A stretch of 32,641 bases of DNA from Comamonadaceae bacterium (GTDB taxonomy: Bacteria; Pseudomonadota; Gammaproteobacteria; Burkholderiales; Burkholderiaceae_C). Location of the stretch: positions 1-32,641 of the forward strand of contig JAIXOM010000012.1 of the NCBI GenBank assembly GCA_027486755.1. Reading direction: 5' to 3'. Both the position numbers and the translations under genes were made by a program. Shown here one piece after another: positions 1 through 8,488 of the stretch. Position 1 is the first letter of the stretch; each line of letters starts with the position of its first letter. Below the pieces are notes generated by a model. It was not told the origin of the DNA. It saw nothing but the letters and a program-made list of their open reading frames with translations, and made no database searches.

Positions 1-1477
<1,477 letters not shown>

Positions 1478-1536
1478 CTCCGAGCTCTGCCGGCCTGGGG
1501 ACTGTGAGCAAGCCCCCCTTCCACCCACACCGAAGC

Positions 1537-1568
1537 CAGCGCAACTGGATCCTGTCCAGCTTGCGCTG
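1537..1568 (+). other. Strong hairpin in the dnaK-dnaJ intergenic region
   Basis: CAGCGCAA-CTGGA, a 5-nt loop (TCCTG), then TCCAG-C-TTGCGCTG form a 13-bp stem with one bulged C. It lies between the dnaK stop and the dnaJ start. It has no T-run directly after it, so it is more likely an mRNA processing or stability element, or a partial attenuator lowering dnaJ relative to dnaK, than a full intrinsic terminator. Function is inferred from position only. Confidence 0.55.
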
Positions 1569-1605
1569 TGCTGTTTGAGCCTGCCGCCCACCGATCATTC
1601 CCGCC

Positions 1606-2763
1606 ATGGCCAAAAAAGACTTTTACGAATCCCTGGGCGTACCCAGGAATGCCAGCGACGAAGACATTAAAAAGAGCTATCGCAAGCTGGCGATGAAGTA
1701 CCACCCTGACCGCAATCAGGGTGATGCGGCCAAGACCGCCGAAGAAAAATTCAAGGAAATCAAAGAGGCCTACGAAGTGCTGTCCGACGCCGGCAAGCGC
1801 AGCGCCTACGACCAGTACGGCCACGCCGGTGTCGACCCCAATATGCGCGGCCCCGGAGGCGCTGGCGGTGAAGGTTTTGGCGGCTTTGCCGAAGCCTTTG
1901 GCGACATCTTCGGCGACGTGTTTGGCGGTGCGCGCCGCGGCGGCGGCGGCGGCGGTGGCGGTGGCGGTCGTCAAGTCTTTCGTGGCAACGACATCAGCTA
2001 TGCGATGGAAGTCACCCTGGAAGAGGCTGCTGCCGGCAAAGACGCGCAGATCCGCATCCCCAGCTGGGACGACTGCCGCACCTGCTCGGGCAGCGGCGCC
2101 AAGCCCGGCACCAAGGTGGTGACCTGCACCACCTGCCACGGCAATGGTGTGGTGCAGATGCGCCAAGGCTTTTTCAGCGTGCAGCAGACCTGCCCGCAGT
2201 GCCGTGGCACCGGCAAGCTCATCCCCGAGCCTTGTGTGGCCTGTCACGGCGTGGGCAAGAACAAAGCCCACAAAACGCTGGAAGTCAAAATTCCAGCCGG
2301 CATCGACAGCGGCATGCGCATCCGCTCCTCAGGCAATGGCGAGCCGGGCACCAACGGCGGGCCCGCAGGCGACCTCTACATTGAAATTCGCATCAAGAAG
2401 CACGAGATCTTTGAGCGCGACGGCGACGACCTGCACTGCGTGCTGCCCATCAGCTTCCCGCGCGCGGCACTCGGCGGCGAAATCGAAGTCCCCACCCTGG
2501 CCGGCAAGGCCGCCATCGACATCCCCGAAGGCACTCAGGCGGGCAAGCAGTTCCGTCTGCGCGGCAAAGGCATCAAGGGCATACGCTCGAGCTACCCGGG
2601 CGATCTGTACTGCCACATTGCGGTCGAAACCCCGGTCAAGCTGACCGAGCACCAGAGGAAGCTGCTCAAAGACTTTGACGACTCCCTCAAAAAAGGCGGG
2701 GCCAAACACACCCCCACCGAAGAAGGCTGGACCGACAAGCTCAGGAACTTCTTTAGCGCTTGA
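1606..2763 (+). CDS. dnaJ: Chaperone protein DnaJ (Hsp40)
   Basis: Co-chaperone that delivers unfolded clients to DnaK and stimulates its ATPase. The 385-residue length is normal for a type I DnaJ. The J-domain is residues 1-70 with the HPD motif at 33-35. A Gly/Phe region (about 80-135) follows and contains an unbroken run of 10 Gly. The zinc-binding domain has four CxxCxGxG repeats ([32 protein letters not shown], residues about 157-216), followed by the C-terminal client-binding domains. The ATG start gives the canonical [13 protein letters not shown]-terminus; no clear Shine-Dalgarno precedes it. It is probably cotranscribed with dnaK and convergent with dsbB. Confidence 0.98.
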   Translation: MAKKDFYESLGVPRNASDEDIKKSYRKLAMKYHPDRNQGDAAKTAEEKFKEIKEAYEVLSDAGKRSAYDQYGHAGVDPNMRGPGGAGGEGFGGFAEAFGDIFGDVFGGARRGGGGGGGGGGRQVFRGNDISYAMEVTLEEAAAGKDAQIRIPSWDDCRTCSGSGAKPGTKVVTCTTCHGNGVVQMRQGFFSVQQTCPQCRGTGKLIPEPCVACHGVGKNKAHKTLEVKIPAGIDSGMRIRSSGNGEPGTNGGPAGDLYIEIRIKKHEIFERDGDDLHCVLPISFPRAALGGEIEVPTLAGKAAIDIPEGTQAGKQFRLRGKGIKGIRSSYPGDLYCHIAVETPVKLTEHQRKLLKDFDDSLKKGGAKHTPTEEGWTDKLRNFFSA

Positions 2764-2776
2764 GTTGATTAAGGCA

Positions 2777-2830
2777 TCGCGCCGAGGCGGCGCTCCCACA
2801 GGCGACATGGGATCGCCCTGCCTCGAGGCA
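2777..2830. repeat. REP-like palindromic element
   Basis: In the dnaJ/dsbB convergent gap the - strand reads TGTGGGAGCGCCGCCTCGGC followed by GCGA. This resembles the REP (repetitive extragenic palindrome) family known from pseudomonads and other proteobacteria, with a GCGCC/GGCGC hairpin at 2779-2793. Two further inverted repeats follow: GGCGA/TCGCC (2801-2817) and the perfect palindrome TGCCTCGAGGCA (2819-2830). It may act as a bidirectional terminator or mRNA 3'-end stabiliser for the two converging genes. Family membership is judged from sequence resemblance; no second copy is visible in this window. Confidence 0.5.
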
Positions 2831-2895
2831 CGAGCTGGGGGTGTTGGAGCTGCGCCCTCGCAGCGATGCGGCCTTCAAACAGTGGCAGTGGCCGC

Positions 2896-3420
2896 TTAGA
2901 GCTCCAAGGTGGCCGAGCGCTGCCGCCACTGCCTCAGCAGCAGGGCGACGCACAGCAAGCCCAGAGCGACAAAGCACAGGAAGGACCAGTTGGCGATTGA
3001 CAGGCCTAAGAAGGTCCAGTCGACCTTGGTGCAGTCGCCGCTGCCCCGAAAGATCATGGGAATGGCCCGCTTGAGCGGGAAGGTTTCGATCATGCCGTAG
3101 AAGTCACGGCCGCAGGAATAGGTCTCGGGTGGATACCACTGCAAAAAGCTTTGCCGAGCCGCTACAAAAGCGCCGAAGCCCGCGATCAACACACCCAGCC
3201 CCGCGACCAGTTTTTGGGCCCACTGTGGTCGGCTCGCGGCTCCCACAGCCGCAAGCACCGTCAGCATCACCAAGGCATAGCGCTGCACGATGCACATCGG
3301 ACAAGGCTCCAGCCCCACCCCATGTTGCAGATAAAGCCCAAAAAGGAGCAAAGCAATGCAAGCCAGGCAGATGGCGCCCAGCAATGACCGCGGCCGGTCC
3401 AGCAGCACGAGAGGGTTCAT
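2896..3420 (-). CDS. dsbB: Disulfide bond formation protein DsbB
   Basis: Inner-membrane quinone reductase that reoxidises DsbA during periplasmic disulfide formation. The 174-residue protein has four hydrophobic segments (about 13-32, 48-62, 70-88 and 140-162). Both redox pairs are present: CPMC at C40-C43 in the first periplasmic loop and C103/C130 in the second, almost exactly the positions of the E. coli enzyme (41, 44, 104, 130). It lies 51 bp downstream of the small Cys protein on the same strand and converges with dnaJ across a REP-like element. The start is the only ATG that leaves the first membrane helix complete. Confidence 0.96.
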   Translation of the reverse strand: MNPLVLLDRPRSLLGAICLACIALLLFGLYLQHGVGLEPCPMCIVQRYALVMLTVLAAVGAASRPQWAQKLVAGLGVLIAGFGAFVAARQSFLQWYPPETYSCGRDFYGMIETFPLKRAIPMIFRGSGDCTKVDWTFLGLSIANWSFLCFVALGLLCVALLLRQWRQRSATLEL

Positions 3421-3471
3421 GAAGCAGCGCCCAACAAGCTCGCCAGCAGCCCTAAGGCCGCAAAAGGCCGC

Positions 3472-3708
3472 TTACTTTTTGCTGAGTTGGGCGTCCAGTT
3501 CCTTGCACGAGGGGGCGCAAACAGCCTGGGCCTTGCCCAGCACCTTTTTGGTGCCCATCATGGAACGGGGCCTGTGCTTGCCACACAAGAAACAGGACAT
3601 GGTGGCACTGCCAAAGGAGGTGGTGGCCACGAAGGGCGAACCGGAGACTTTGGACTTGTAGCGCAAACCGTCCGGCAGGACGGCGGTCTTGGTTTCAGTT
3701 CTTGCCAC
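3472..3708 (-). CDS. Small conserved-looking protein with a CxxC near its centre, function unknown
   Basis: I do not recognise a named family. The preferred start is a GTG at 3708 with AAGG eight bases upstream, giving a 78-residue basic protein. An in-frame TTG at 3747 would add 13 residues. The C-terminal half holds SCFLCGKHRPRSMMGTKK and then VCAPSCKEL, that is CxxC...CxxxC, a spacing that could bind zinc or a metal. There is no signal peptide or membrane segment, so it is probably cytosolic. It precedes dsbB on the same strand with a 51-bp gap and may share its transcript. The very regular composition and Cys pattern argue for a real gene. Confidence 0.72.
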   Translation of the reverse strand: MARTETKTAVLPDGLRYKSKVSGSPFVATTSFGSATMSCFLCGKHRPRSMMGTKKVLGKAQAVCAPSCKELDAQLSKK

Positions 3709-3845
3709 GGGCTTTGCCTTATCACGATGCGCGCTAAGCGCGTTCAATCAGCTCATCAGGCCGCCGCTGTACAGACCCACCTGCTCTTGGGAAAGAGGCA
3801 AGCGACTTGGCACTTTTGGCAGCCTTCTGGTTTCAGGATCTGGCC

Positions 3846-3861
3846 CCGCCCAAGAGGGCGG
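3846..3861 (-). other. GC-rich hairpin in the leader of the small Cys protein gene
   Basis: CCGCCC-AAGA-GGGCGG is a perfect 6-bp stem with a tetraloop. On the - strand it lies between an AT-rich TAAAAT box (3886-3891, a possible -10 element without a recognisable -35) and the small gene. It could be a leader structure or a second terminator for the upstream substrate-binding protein gene; the sequence does not decide. Confidence 0.3.
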
Positions 3862-3923
3862 AGGGCAAATCCTCGAAAACCCACTATTTTACGCTGATCG
3901 TCAATGCCTCGGAGACATCCCCT

Positions 3924-3943
3924 CTTAAAGCCTTCAAGAAGGC
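3924..3943 (-). terminator. Probable intrinsic terminator of the substrate-binding protein gene
   Basis: On the - strand GCCTTCTTGAAGGC is a perfect palindrome that can fold into a short GC stem; it is followed by TTTAAG. It starts 23 bp after the stop codon of the substrate-binding protein gene, the expected place for a terminator. The T-run is short, so efficiency is uncertain. Confidence 0.5.
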
Positions 3944-3966
3944 GCGTCCGCAGGCTGGATCAGCAC

Positions 3967-5193
3967 CTATTTCATCGCCTCTGCAGGCCGGCGGGCTTTG
4001 ACGTAGGCATCGCTGGGCAAGTAGCGCTTGCCGTCGGCATAGCGCCAGTCCACCATGGTGCCGCGGTTGCCGCGCAGATCGAGCTTGCCCACAAAAGCGC
4101 CCATGGTCGATTGCTGGTCAATGGCGCGAAACTCCGCCGGCCCGAAGGGCGTGCTGAAGGGCAGGCCCCGCATGGCCACCACCAGCTTTTCGTTGTCCAC
4201 CGATTTGGCCTTGTTGATGGCCGCAAAAATCGCCTGCATGGTGGCATAACCCACCACCGAGCCGAGCTTGGGGCTCTCGCTAAATCGGCGCATGTAATTG
4301 GCCGCAAAACTGGCATGCTCACGCGCATCGATCTGGTCCCAGGGGTAGCCGGTGACGATCCAGCCGCGCGGCGTCTCGTCCTTGAGCACGTCCAAATACT
4401 CCGGCTCGCCCGAAAGCAGCGAGACCACCGGCGTCTTGGGGAAGATGCCGCGCTGATTGCCCTCGCGCACCAGGCGAGCCAGGTCAGGACCGAAGGTCAC
4501 ATTGAAGATGGCTTCGGGCCGCGCCGCCATGGTGGCTTGCAAGGTGGTGCCGGCCTCCAGCTTGCCCTGCGCAGGCCACTGCTCACTGACAAATTCAACA
4601 TCTGGCCGCTTGGCCTTGAGCAGTTCCTTGAAGCTGGCCACCGCGCTCTGGCCATACTCGTAGTTGGGCGCAATCGTCGCCCAGCGCTTGGCCGGCAGCT
4701 TGACCGCCTCCTCCACCAGCATGGCCGCCTGCATGTAGGTGCTGGCGCGCAGGCGGAAGGTGTAGCGGTTGCCCTTGTCCCAGACGATGGCATCGGTCAG
4801 GGGCTCGCTGGCCACAAACAGGCGCTTGTTCTTGAGCGCATGATCGGCCAAAGCCAATCCGATGTTGGACAAGAATCCGCCTGCGAGCACGTCGACCTTT
4901 TCCTTGGCAGTCAGTTCAACGGCGTGGCGCAAAGCCTCTTCGGGTCGACCTGCATCGTCACGCGCAATCACTTCGACCGGCCGGCCCAGCAGGCCGCCAG
5001 CCTGGTTGATTTCTTCAACCGCCAACTGCCAGCCCTGGCGATAGGGCAAGGTGAACTGAGGGATGGCCGAATAGCTGTTGATCTCGCCGATGCGAATCGG
5101 CGTTTTGCCGGGCGCAGGCTGCACTGCCAAGGCCAGGGGCGCGCCCATGCCCAGGGCCATCAAGGCCAGGACATCTCGCTTATTGGGATTCAT
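3967..5193 (-). CDS. ABC transporter periplasmic substrate-binding protein (LivK / Peripla_BP_6 type)
   Basis: Periplasmic ligand receptor of the branched-chain amino acid/amide (HAAT) ABC importer family. The ATG at 5193 follows GAGAAAGAG with good spacing and gives a 408-residue protein. An N-terminal signal peptide is visible (MNPNKRD, then hydrophobic LALMALGMGAPLALA). The mature start IRIGEINSYSAIPQFTLPYRQG and the AVEEINQAGGLLGRPVEVIARDD segment are typical of the family, as is the central APNYEYGQSAV stretch. An upstream in-frame start at 5334 would bury the signal peptide behind 47 Cys/Arg-rich residues and is rejected. No permease or ATPase gene is adjacent, so it is an orphan receptor and its ligand cannot be told. 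It is divergent from the sulfate operon. Confidence 0.9.
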   Translation of the reverse strand: MNPNKRDVLALMALGMGAPLALAVQPAPGKTPIRIGEINSYSAIPQFTLPYRQGWQLAVEEINQAGGLLGRPVEVIARDDAGRPEEALRHAVELTAKEKVDVLAGGFLSNIGLALADHALKNKRLFVASEPLTDAIVWDKGNRYTFRLRASTYMQAAMLVEEAVKLPAKRWATIAPNYEYGQSAVASFKELLKAKRPDVEFVSEQWPAQGKLEAGTTLQATMAARPEAIFNVTFGPDLARLVREGNQRGIFPKTPVVSLLSGEPEYLDVLKDETPRGWIVTGYPWDQIDAREHASFAANYMRRFSESPKLGSVVGYATMQAIFAAINKAKSVDNEKLVVAMRGLPFSTPFGPAEFRAIDQQSTMGAFVGKLDLRGNRGTMVDWRYADGKRYLPSDAYVKARRPAEAMK

Positions 5194-5300
5194 GCTGAAC
5201 TCTTTCTCGCTAAGCGGTTGGCGCCTCGAATCCTGTGGCTGAGGCCAAAAACAAACTGTAGCAGCGCACCGGCGGTCAGTGCAGGCCGGACTGTCACGCC

Positions 5301-5337
5301 CGATAAGACAAAGTGGGCATAAGCATATGGGCATAAG
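5301..5337 (+). promoter_or_regulatory. Tandem ATAAG / TGGGCATAAG repeats upstream of cysI (candidate CysB-type operator)
   Basis: The 10-mer TGGGCATAAG occurs twice, at 5314-5323 and 5328-5337, with a 14-bp period; a third ATAAG is at 5303-5307. The repeats lie in the 287-bp divergent region between the substrate-binding protein gene and cysI, where a LysR-type regulator of sulfur assimilation (CysB) would be expected to bind. A weak -35/-10 pair (TTGCGC, 16 bp, TTAAAA) lies further down at about 5413-5440. Assignment to CysB is inference. Confidence 0.4.
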
Positions 5338-5452
5338 AGTCCTACAAATCAGTCGTTTGCACAGCAGGCAACGGCCGTTACATTGCGGGCGCCGCCATCG
5401 ACACGGCAGCTCTTGCGCCCGCCCCGCCTTAAACTTAAAAGTACTTCTTTTT

Positions 5453-5478
5453 GCCCGGTCTGCTGCCGGGCTCCAGAC
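5453..5478 (+). promoter_or_regulatory. Two mutually exclusive hairpins just before the cysI start codon
   Basis: GCCCGG-TCTGCTG-CCGGGC (5453-5471) is a perfect 6-bp GC stem ending nine bases before the cysI ATG. A second stem, GTCTG (5458-5462) with CAGAC (5474-5478), uses part of the first, so both cannot form at once. There is no clear Shine-Dalgarno in this stretch. The arrangement could modulate ribosome access to cysI; no known riboswitch class was recognised. Confidence 0.4.
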
Positions 5479-5480
5479 GC

Positions 5481-7268
5481 ATGTACCAATACACCGAGTT
5501 CGACCGTCAGTTTGTCCACGCCCGCGCAGCCCAGTACCGCGACCAATTCGAGCGCTGGCAAAGCCGCCAGCTCTCGGAGGACGAGTTCCGCCCGCTGCGC
5601 CTGCAAAACGGCTGGTATGTACAGCGCCATGCGCCCATGCTGCGGGTGGCCGTGCCTTATGGCGAACTGTCCAGCGCGCAGGTGCGGGCCCTGTCCAAAA
5701 TCGCCCAGGACTATGACCAGCCCACGCCCGAGCTGCTGCAGCAGGCCCAGGCCCAACAAGACCTGCTGGGCGCAGCTCCCTCGCGACTGAGCGCTGGCTA
5801 TGCGCACTTCACCACCCGCCAGAACGTACAGTTCAACTGGATCCCGCTGGACAAGTCGGCCGATGTGATGGACCTATTGGCCAGCGTGAACCTGCACGGC
5901 ATACAGACCAGCGGCAACTGCATCCGCAACATCACCAGCGACGAGCTCGCTGGCATTGCGGTCGACGAGATCGCCGACCCCCGCCCCTTTGGCGAAATAC
6001 TGCGCCAGTGGAGCACGCTGCACCCCGAGTTCGCCTTCCTGCCGCGCAAATTCAAGATCGCGATTTCCGGCGCCCAGGAAGACCGCGCCGCCACCGCCTG
6101 GCATGATGTCGGCCTGTACCTGCTGCGCAACGAAGCCGGCGATCTGGGCTTCAAGGTGCTGGTTGGCGGCGGCATGGGTCGCACGCCAGTGATAGGCACC
6201 GTGATCCGCGAATTCCTGCCCTGGCACCAGATCCTCAACTTTCTGGAGGCCGTGGTGCGCGTCTACAACCGCTGGGGCCGCCGCGACAACATCTACAAGG
6301 CCCGTATCAAGATCTTGGTCAAGGCCGAAGGCCAGCGCTACATTGATGAAGTGGAAAGCGAATACCGCCAGATCCTGGAGATCGACGGCGGCCAGCACAC
6401 CCTGACGCAAGAAGAGCTGGATCGGGTCAGCGCCAGCTTCGTGCCTCCCAAGCTTGCCTGCGACCGCATCACGGCCGACGCCAAGATCTCGGCGATTTTG
6501 CGGGCCGCCGCCGAGGACGATGTGGAATTTGGCCGCTGGCTCAAGCAGAACGTAGCCGCCCACAAAAATCCTGACCTGCGCGCGGTGACGCTGTCGTTCA
6601 AACGCCTGGGCCAAGCCCCGGGCGATGCCACAGCCCAGCAGCTAGCGGCAGTGGCCGACCTGGCAGACGCCTACAGCGCTGGCGAAGTGCGCGTGACGCA
6701 CGACCAGAACCTGCTGCTGCCCTGGGTCAGCTGCCACGACTTGCCCGAACTCTGGCGCGCCGCCAGAAAGCTCGGTCTTGCCAAGCCCAATATCCGCCTG
6801 CTGACCGACATGATCGCCTGCCCCGGCGGTGACTACTGCGCCCTGGCCAATGCACGCTCCATTCCGATTGCCGAGATGATCACCGAGCGCTTCCAGGACC
6901 TGGAAGAGCTGCACGACCTGGGCGAGATTGACTTGCACATCAGCGGCTGCATCAATTCCTGCGGCCACCACCACAGCGGCCACATCGGCATCCTGGGCGT
7001 GGATAAAGACGGCAAAGAGTGGTACCAGGTCTCACTCGGCGGGGCAGACGGCTCTCAGCTCAGCGGCCCGGCCGCAGCCGGCAAGATCGTCGGTCCGTCC
7101 TTTGCCGCTACCGAAGTAGCCGACGCGGTCGAGGCCATCCTTGAGGTCTACCGAGAAAAGCGCCAAGCCGGTGAGACCTTTGTCGAGAGCCTGCGCCGCC
7201 TGGGCCACGAGCCCTTCAAGCGCGCCGCCAACGCCGCCCGGCAGGTCACCGCCCGCGCCGAGGCCTGA
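5481..7268 (+). CDS. cysI: Assimilatory sulfite reductase, siroheme/4Fe-4S subunit (nitrite/sulfite reductase family)
   Basis: Reduces sulfite to sulfide with six electrons in the cytosol. The 595-residue protein has the two-fold nitrite/sulfite reductase architecture. TTRQNVQFNWI (about residue 115) and GNCIRNIT (about 147) are in the first half. The siroheme-linked [4Fe-4S] ligands are in the second: C447-P-G-G-D-Y-C453 and C490-I-N-S-C494, followed by GHHHSGHIGILG. The ATG at 5481 was chosen over an in-frame TTG at 5451 that lies inside a leader hairpin. It heads a tight operon with the DUF934 gene and cysH-cysD-cysN. No cysJ flavoprotein gene is nearby, so electrons may come from ferredoxin. 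Confidence 0.95.
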   Translation: MYQYTEFDRQFVHARAAQYRDQFERWQSRQLSEDEFRPLRLQNGWYVQRHAPMLRVAVPYGELSSAQVRALSKIAQDYDQPTPELLQQAQAQQDLLGAAPSRLSAGYAHFTTRQNVQFNWIPLDKSADVMDLLASVNLHGIQTSGNCIRNITSDELAGIAVDEIADPRPFGEILRQWSTLHPEFAFLPRKFKIAISGAQEDRAATAWHDVGLYLLRNEAGDLGFKVLVGGGMGRTPVIGTVIREFLPWHQILNFLEAVVRVYNRWGRRDNIYKARIKILVKAEGQRYIDEVESEYRQILEIDGGQHTLTQEELDRVSASFVPPKLACDRITADAKISAILRAAAEDDVEFGRWLKQNVAAHKNPDLRAVTLSFKRLGQAPGDATAQQLAAVADLADAYSAGEVRVTHDQNLLLPWVSCHDLPELWRAARKLGLAKPNIRLLTDMIACPGGDYCALANARSIPIAEMITERFQDLEELHDLGEIDLHISGCINSCGHHHSGHIGILGVDKDGKEWYQVSLGGADGSQLSGPAAAGKIVGPSFAATEVADAVEAILEVYREKRQAGETFVESLRRLGHEPFKRAANAARQVTARAEA

Positions 7269-7281
7269 GAAAGACAGCACC

Positions 7282-7677
7282 ATGAAACTCTTGAGCCCTG
7301 AGCAGTACCAGGCCCATCAAGCAAGCGCAGCAACGCTGCAACTGCCCAACGACCTCGACCCCGCCACCGTCTCGCTGGAGGGCGTGAGCCGCATTGAGCT
7401 GACCTTTCCCAAGTTCTCCGACGGCCGCGCCTTCAGCCAGGCCTTCCTGCTGCGCCGCCGCCGCGACTTTGCCGGCGAGCTGGTGGCCACCGGCGACGTG
7501 CTGGTGGACCAGCTGGCGCAGATGCAGCGCTCGGGCTTCGATGTGGCCGTGCTGCGCGCCGACCAGTCTCTGGCCACCGCGGAGCGCGTACTGGCCGCCT
7601 ACCCTGGCTTTGCGGTCGGCCGATACCAGGGCGATGCCCAGCAGCTGGCGCCACATTTCAAAGAGGTTCAAACATGA
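7282..7677 (+). CDS. DUF934 family protein of the sulfate assimilation operon
   Basis: DUF934 proteins are habitually encoded between cysI and cysH in beta- and gammaproteobacteria. Their role in sulfite/sulfate reduction is not firmly established. This copy has 131 residues and shows the family core FPKFSDGRAFSQAFLLRRRR followed by DFAGELVATGDVLVDQLAQM and a RSGFDVAVLRAD segment. There is no signal peptide or obvious cofactor motif. The start ATG is 13 bp after the cysI stop, with GAAAGA upstream. Its stop overlaps the ATG of a 22-codon ORF (ATGA), so translation is probably coupled. Confidence 0.9.
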   Translation: MKLLSPEQYQAHQASAATLQLPNDLDPATVSLEGVSRIELTFPKFSDGRAFSQAFLLRRRRDFAGELVATGDVLVDQLAQMQRSGFDVAVLRADQSLATAERVLAAYPGFAVGRYQGDAQQLAPHFKEVQT

Positions 7678-7742
7678 GCGTAGCGCCGGGCCGTCCCGAG
7701 CAAGCTCGCACCGCAGTGCGCAGCAAGGAGGTTTCTTTTTGA
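7674..7742 (+). CDS. 22-residue coupled mini-ORF between the DUF934 gene and cysH
   Basis: The ATG overlaps the upstream stop (ATGA) and is preceded by AGAGG with a 7-nt spacer. The TGA overlaps the TTG start of cysH (TTGA). The peptide starts MSVAPGRPEQARTAV and is rich in Arg, Ser, Val and Pro; no family is recognised. The strong AAGGAGG ribosome site of cysH (7725-7731) lies inside it. It therefore looks like a translated leader that couples cysH translation to the upstream genes, although the peptide itself may have a role. Translation is inferred from its start, ribosome site and double overlap. Confidence 0.5.
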   Translation: MSVAPGRPEQARTAVRSKEVSF

Positions 7743-8488
7743 GCGCCGTCAAGCTTTACGGCCGCGCGTCCAGCGACTTTGGCGCCAAGCTGGCCGAAAC
7801 GCAAGCGCTGCTCCAGCGCGTGGGCAGCGAGTTCTCGCCCCTGGCCCTGGCCTGCAGCCTGGGCGCCGAAGACATGGTGCTGGTGCACCTGCTGCACCGC
7901 CTGGCAACGCCCGCCAGCATCTTCGTGCTGGAGACCGGCAAGCTGCATACCGAGACCCTGGCGCTCATAGTCCAGATCGAATCGCGCTACGGTTTCAAGC
8001 TCGACCTCTACCGCCCGCAGCCAGGCGCTGGCGAGGCCTTTGAGCAAGCCCATGGGCTTGACGCCATGTACAAAAGCCAAGACCTGCGCAAAGCCTGCTG
8101 CGGCGTGCGCAAGATGGAGCCACTGGCCCGCGCTCTGGCTGGCAAAAAAGCCTGGATCACTGGATTGCGCCGCGAGCAGTCGCAGGCCCGGGCCCAGGTC
8201 GAGTTGATCGAGGCTGACGGCCGCGATCGCCACAAGATCAATCCGCTGGCCCGCTGGACCACCGGCGATGTCTGGCACTACATAGGTCAACAAGCCATCC
8301 CTTACAACGCGCTGCACGACCAGTTCTTCCCCAGCATAGGCTGTGCGCCCTGCACCCGCGCCGTGACCCTGGGCGAGGACTTCCGCTCGGGCCGCTGGTG
8401 GTGGGAGTCTGAGTCCGCCAAGGAATGCGGCCTGCACGTCAAGGACAGCGCCAGCTCCATCATCCCGATCAAAGAGGTAACGGCATGA
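7739..8488 (+). CDS. cysH: Adenylylsulfate (APS) reductase, thioredoxin-dependent
   Basis: Reduces adenosine 5'-phosphosulfate to sulfite and AMP. The start is a TTG seven bases after a perfect AAGGAGG, giving 249 residues beginning MSAVKLYGRAS. The substrate-binding segment ACSLGAEDMVLVHLL is present. The four [4Fe-4S] ligands, C120-C121 and C202/C205 (CAPC), identify the APS-using class as opposed to PAPS reductase. The catalytic cysteine C230 is in the C-terminal ECGLH motif. This agrees with the absence of an APS kinase domain on the neighbouring CysN. It overlaps cysD by ATGA. Confidence 0.95.
   Translation: MSAVKLYGRASSDFGAKLAETQALLQRVGSEFSPLALACSLGAEDMVLVHLLHRLATPASIFVLETGKLHTETLALIVQIESRYGFKLDLYRPQPGAGEAFEQAHGLDAMYKSQDLRKACCGVRKMEPLARALAGKKAWITGLRREQSQARAQVELIEADGRDRHKINPLARWTTGDVWHYIGQQAIPYNALHDQFFPSIGCAPCTRAVTLGEDFRSGRWWWESESAKECGLHVKDSASSIIPIKEVTA

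Noticed and set aside
3225..3250. A second REP-like TGTGGGAGC motif on the - strand
   Set aside because: It lies inside conserved dsbB coding sequence and lacks the rest of the palindrome, so it is probably coincidental.
5194..5334. N-terminal extension of the substrate-binding protein from an upstream start at 5334
   Set aside because: It would place 47 Cys/Arg-rich residues before a normal signal peptide, while the ATG at 5193 has a good ribosome site.
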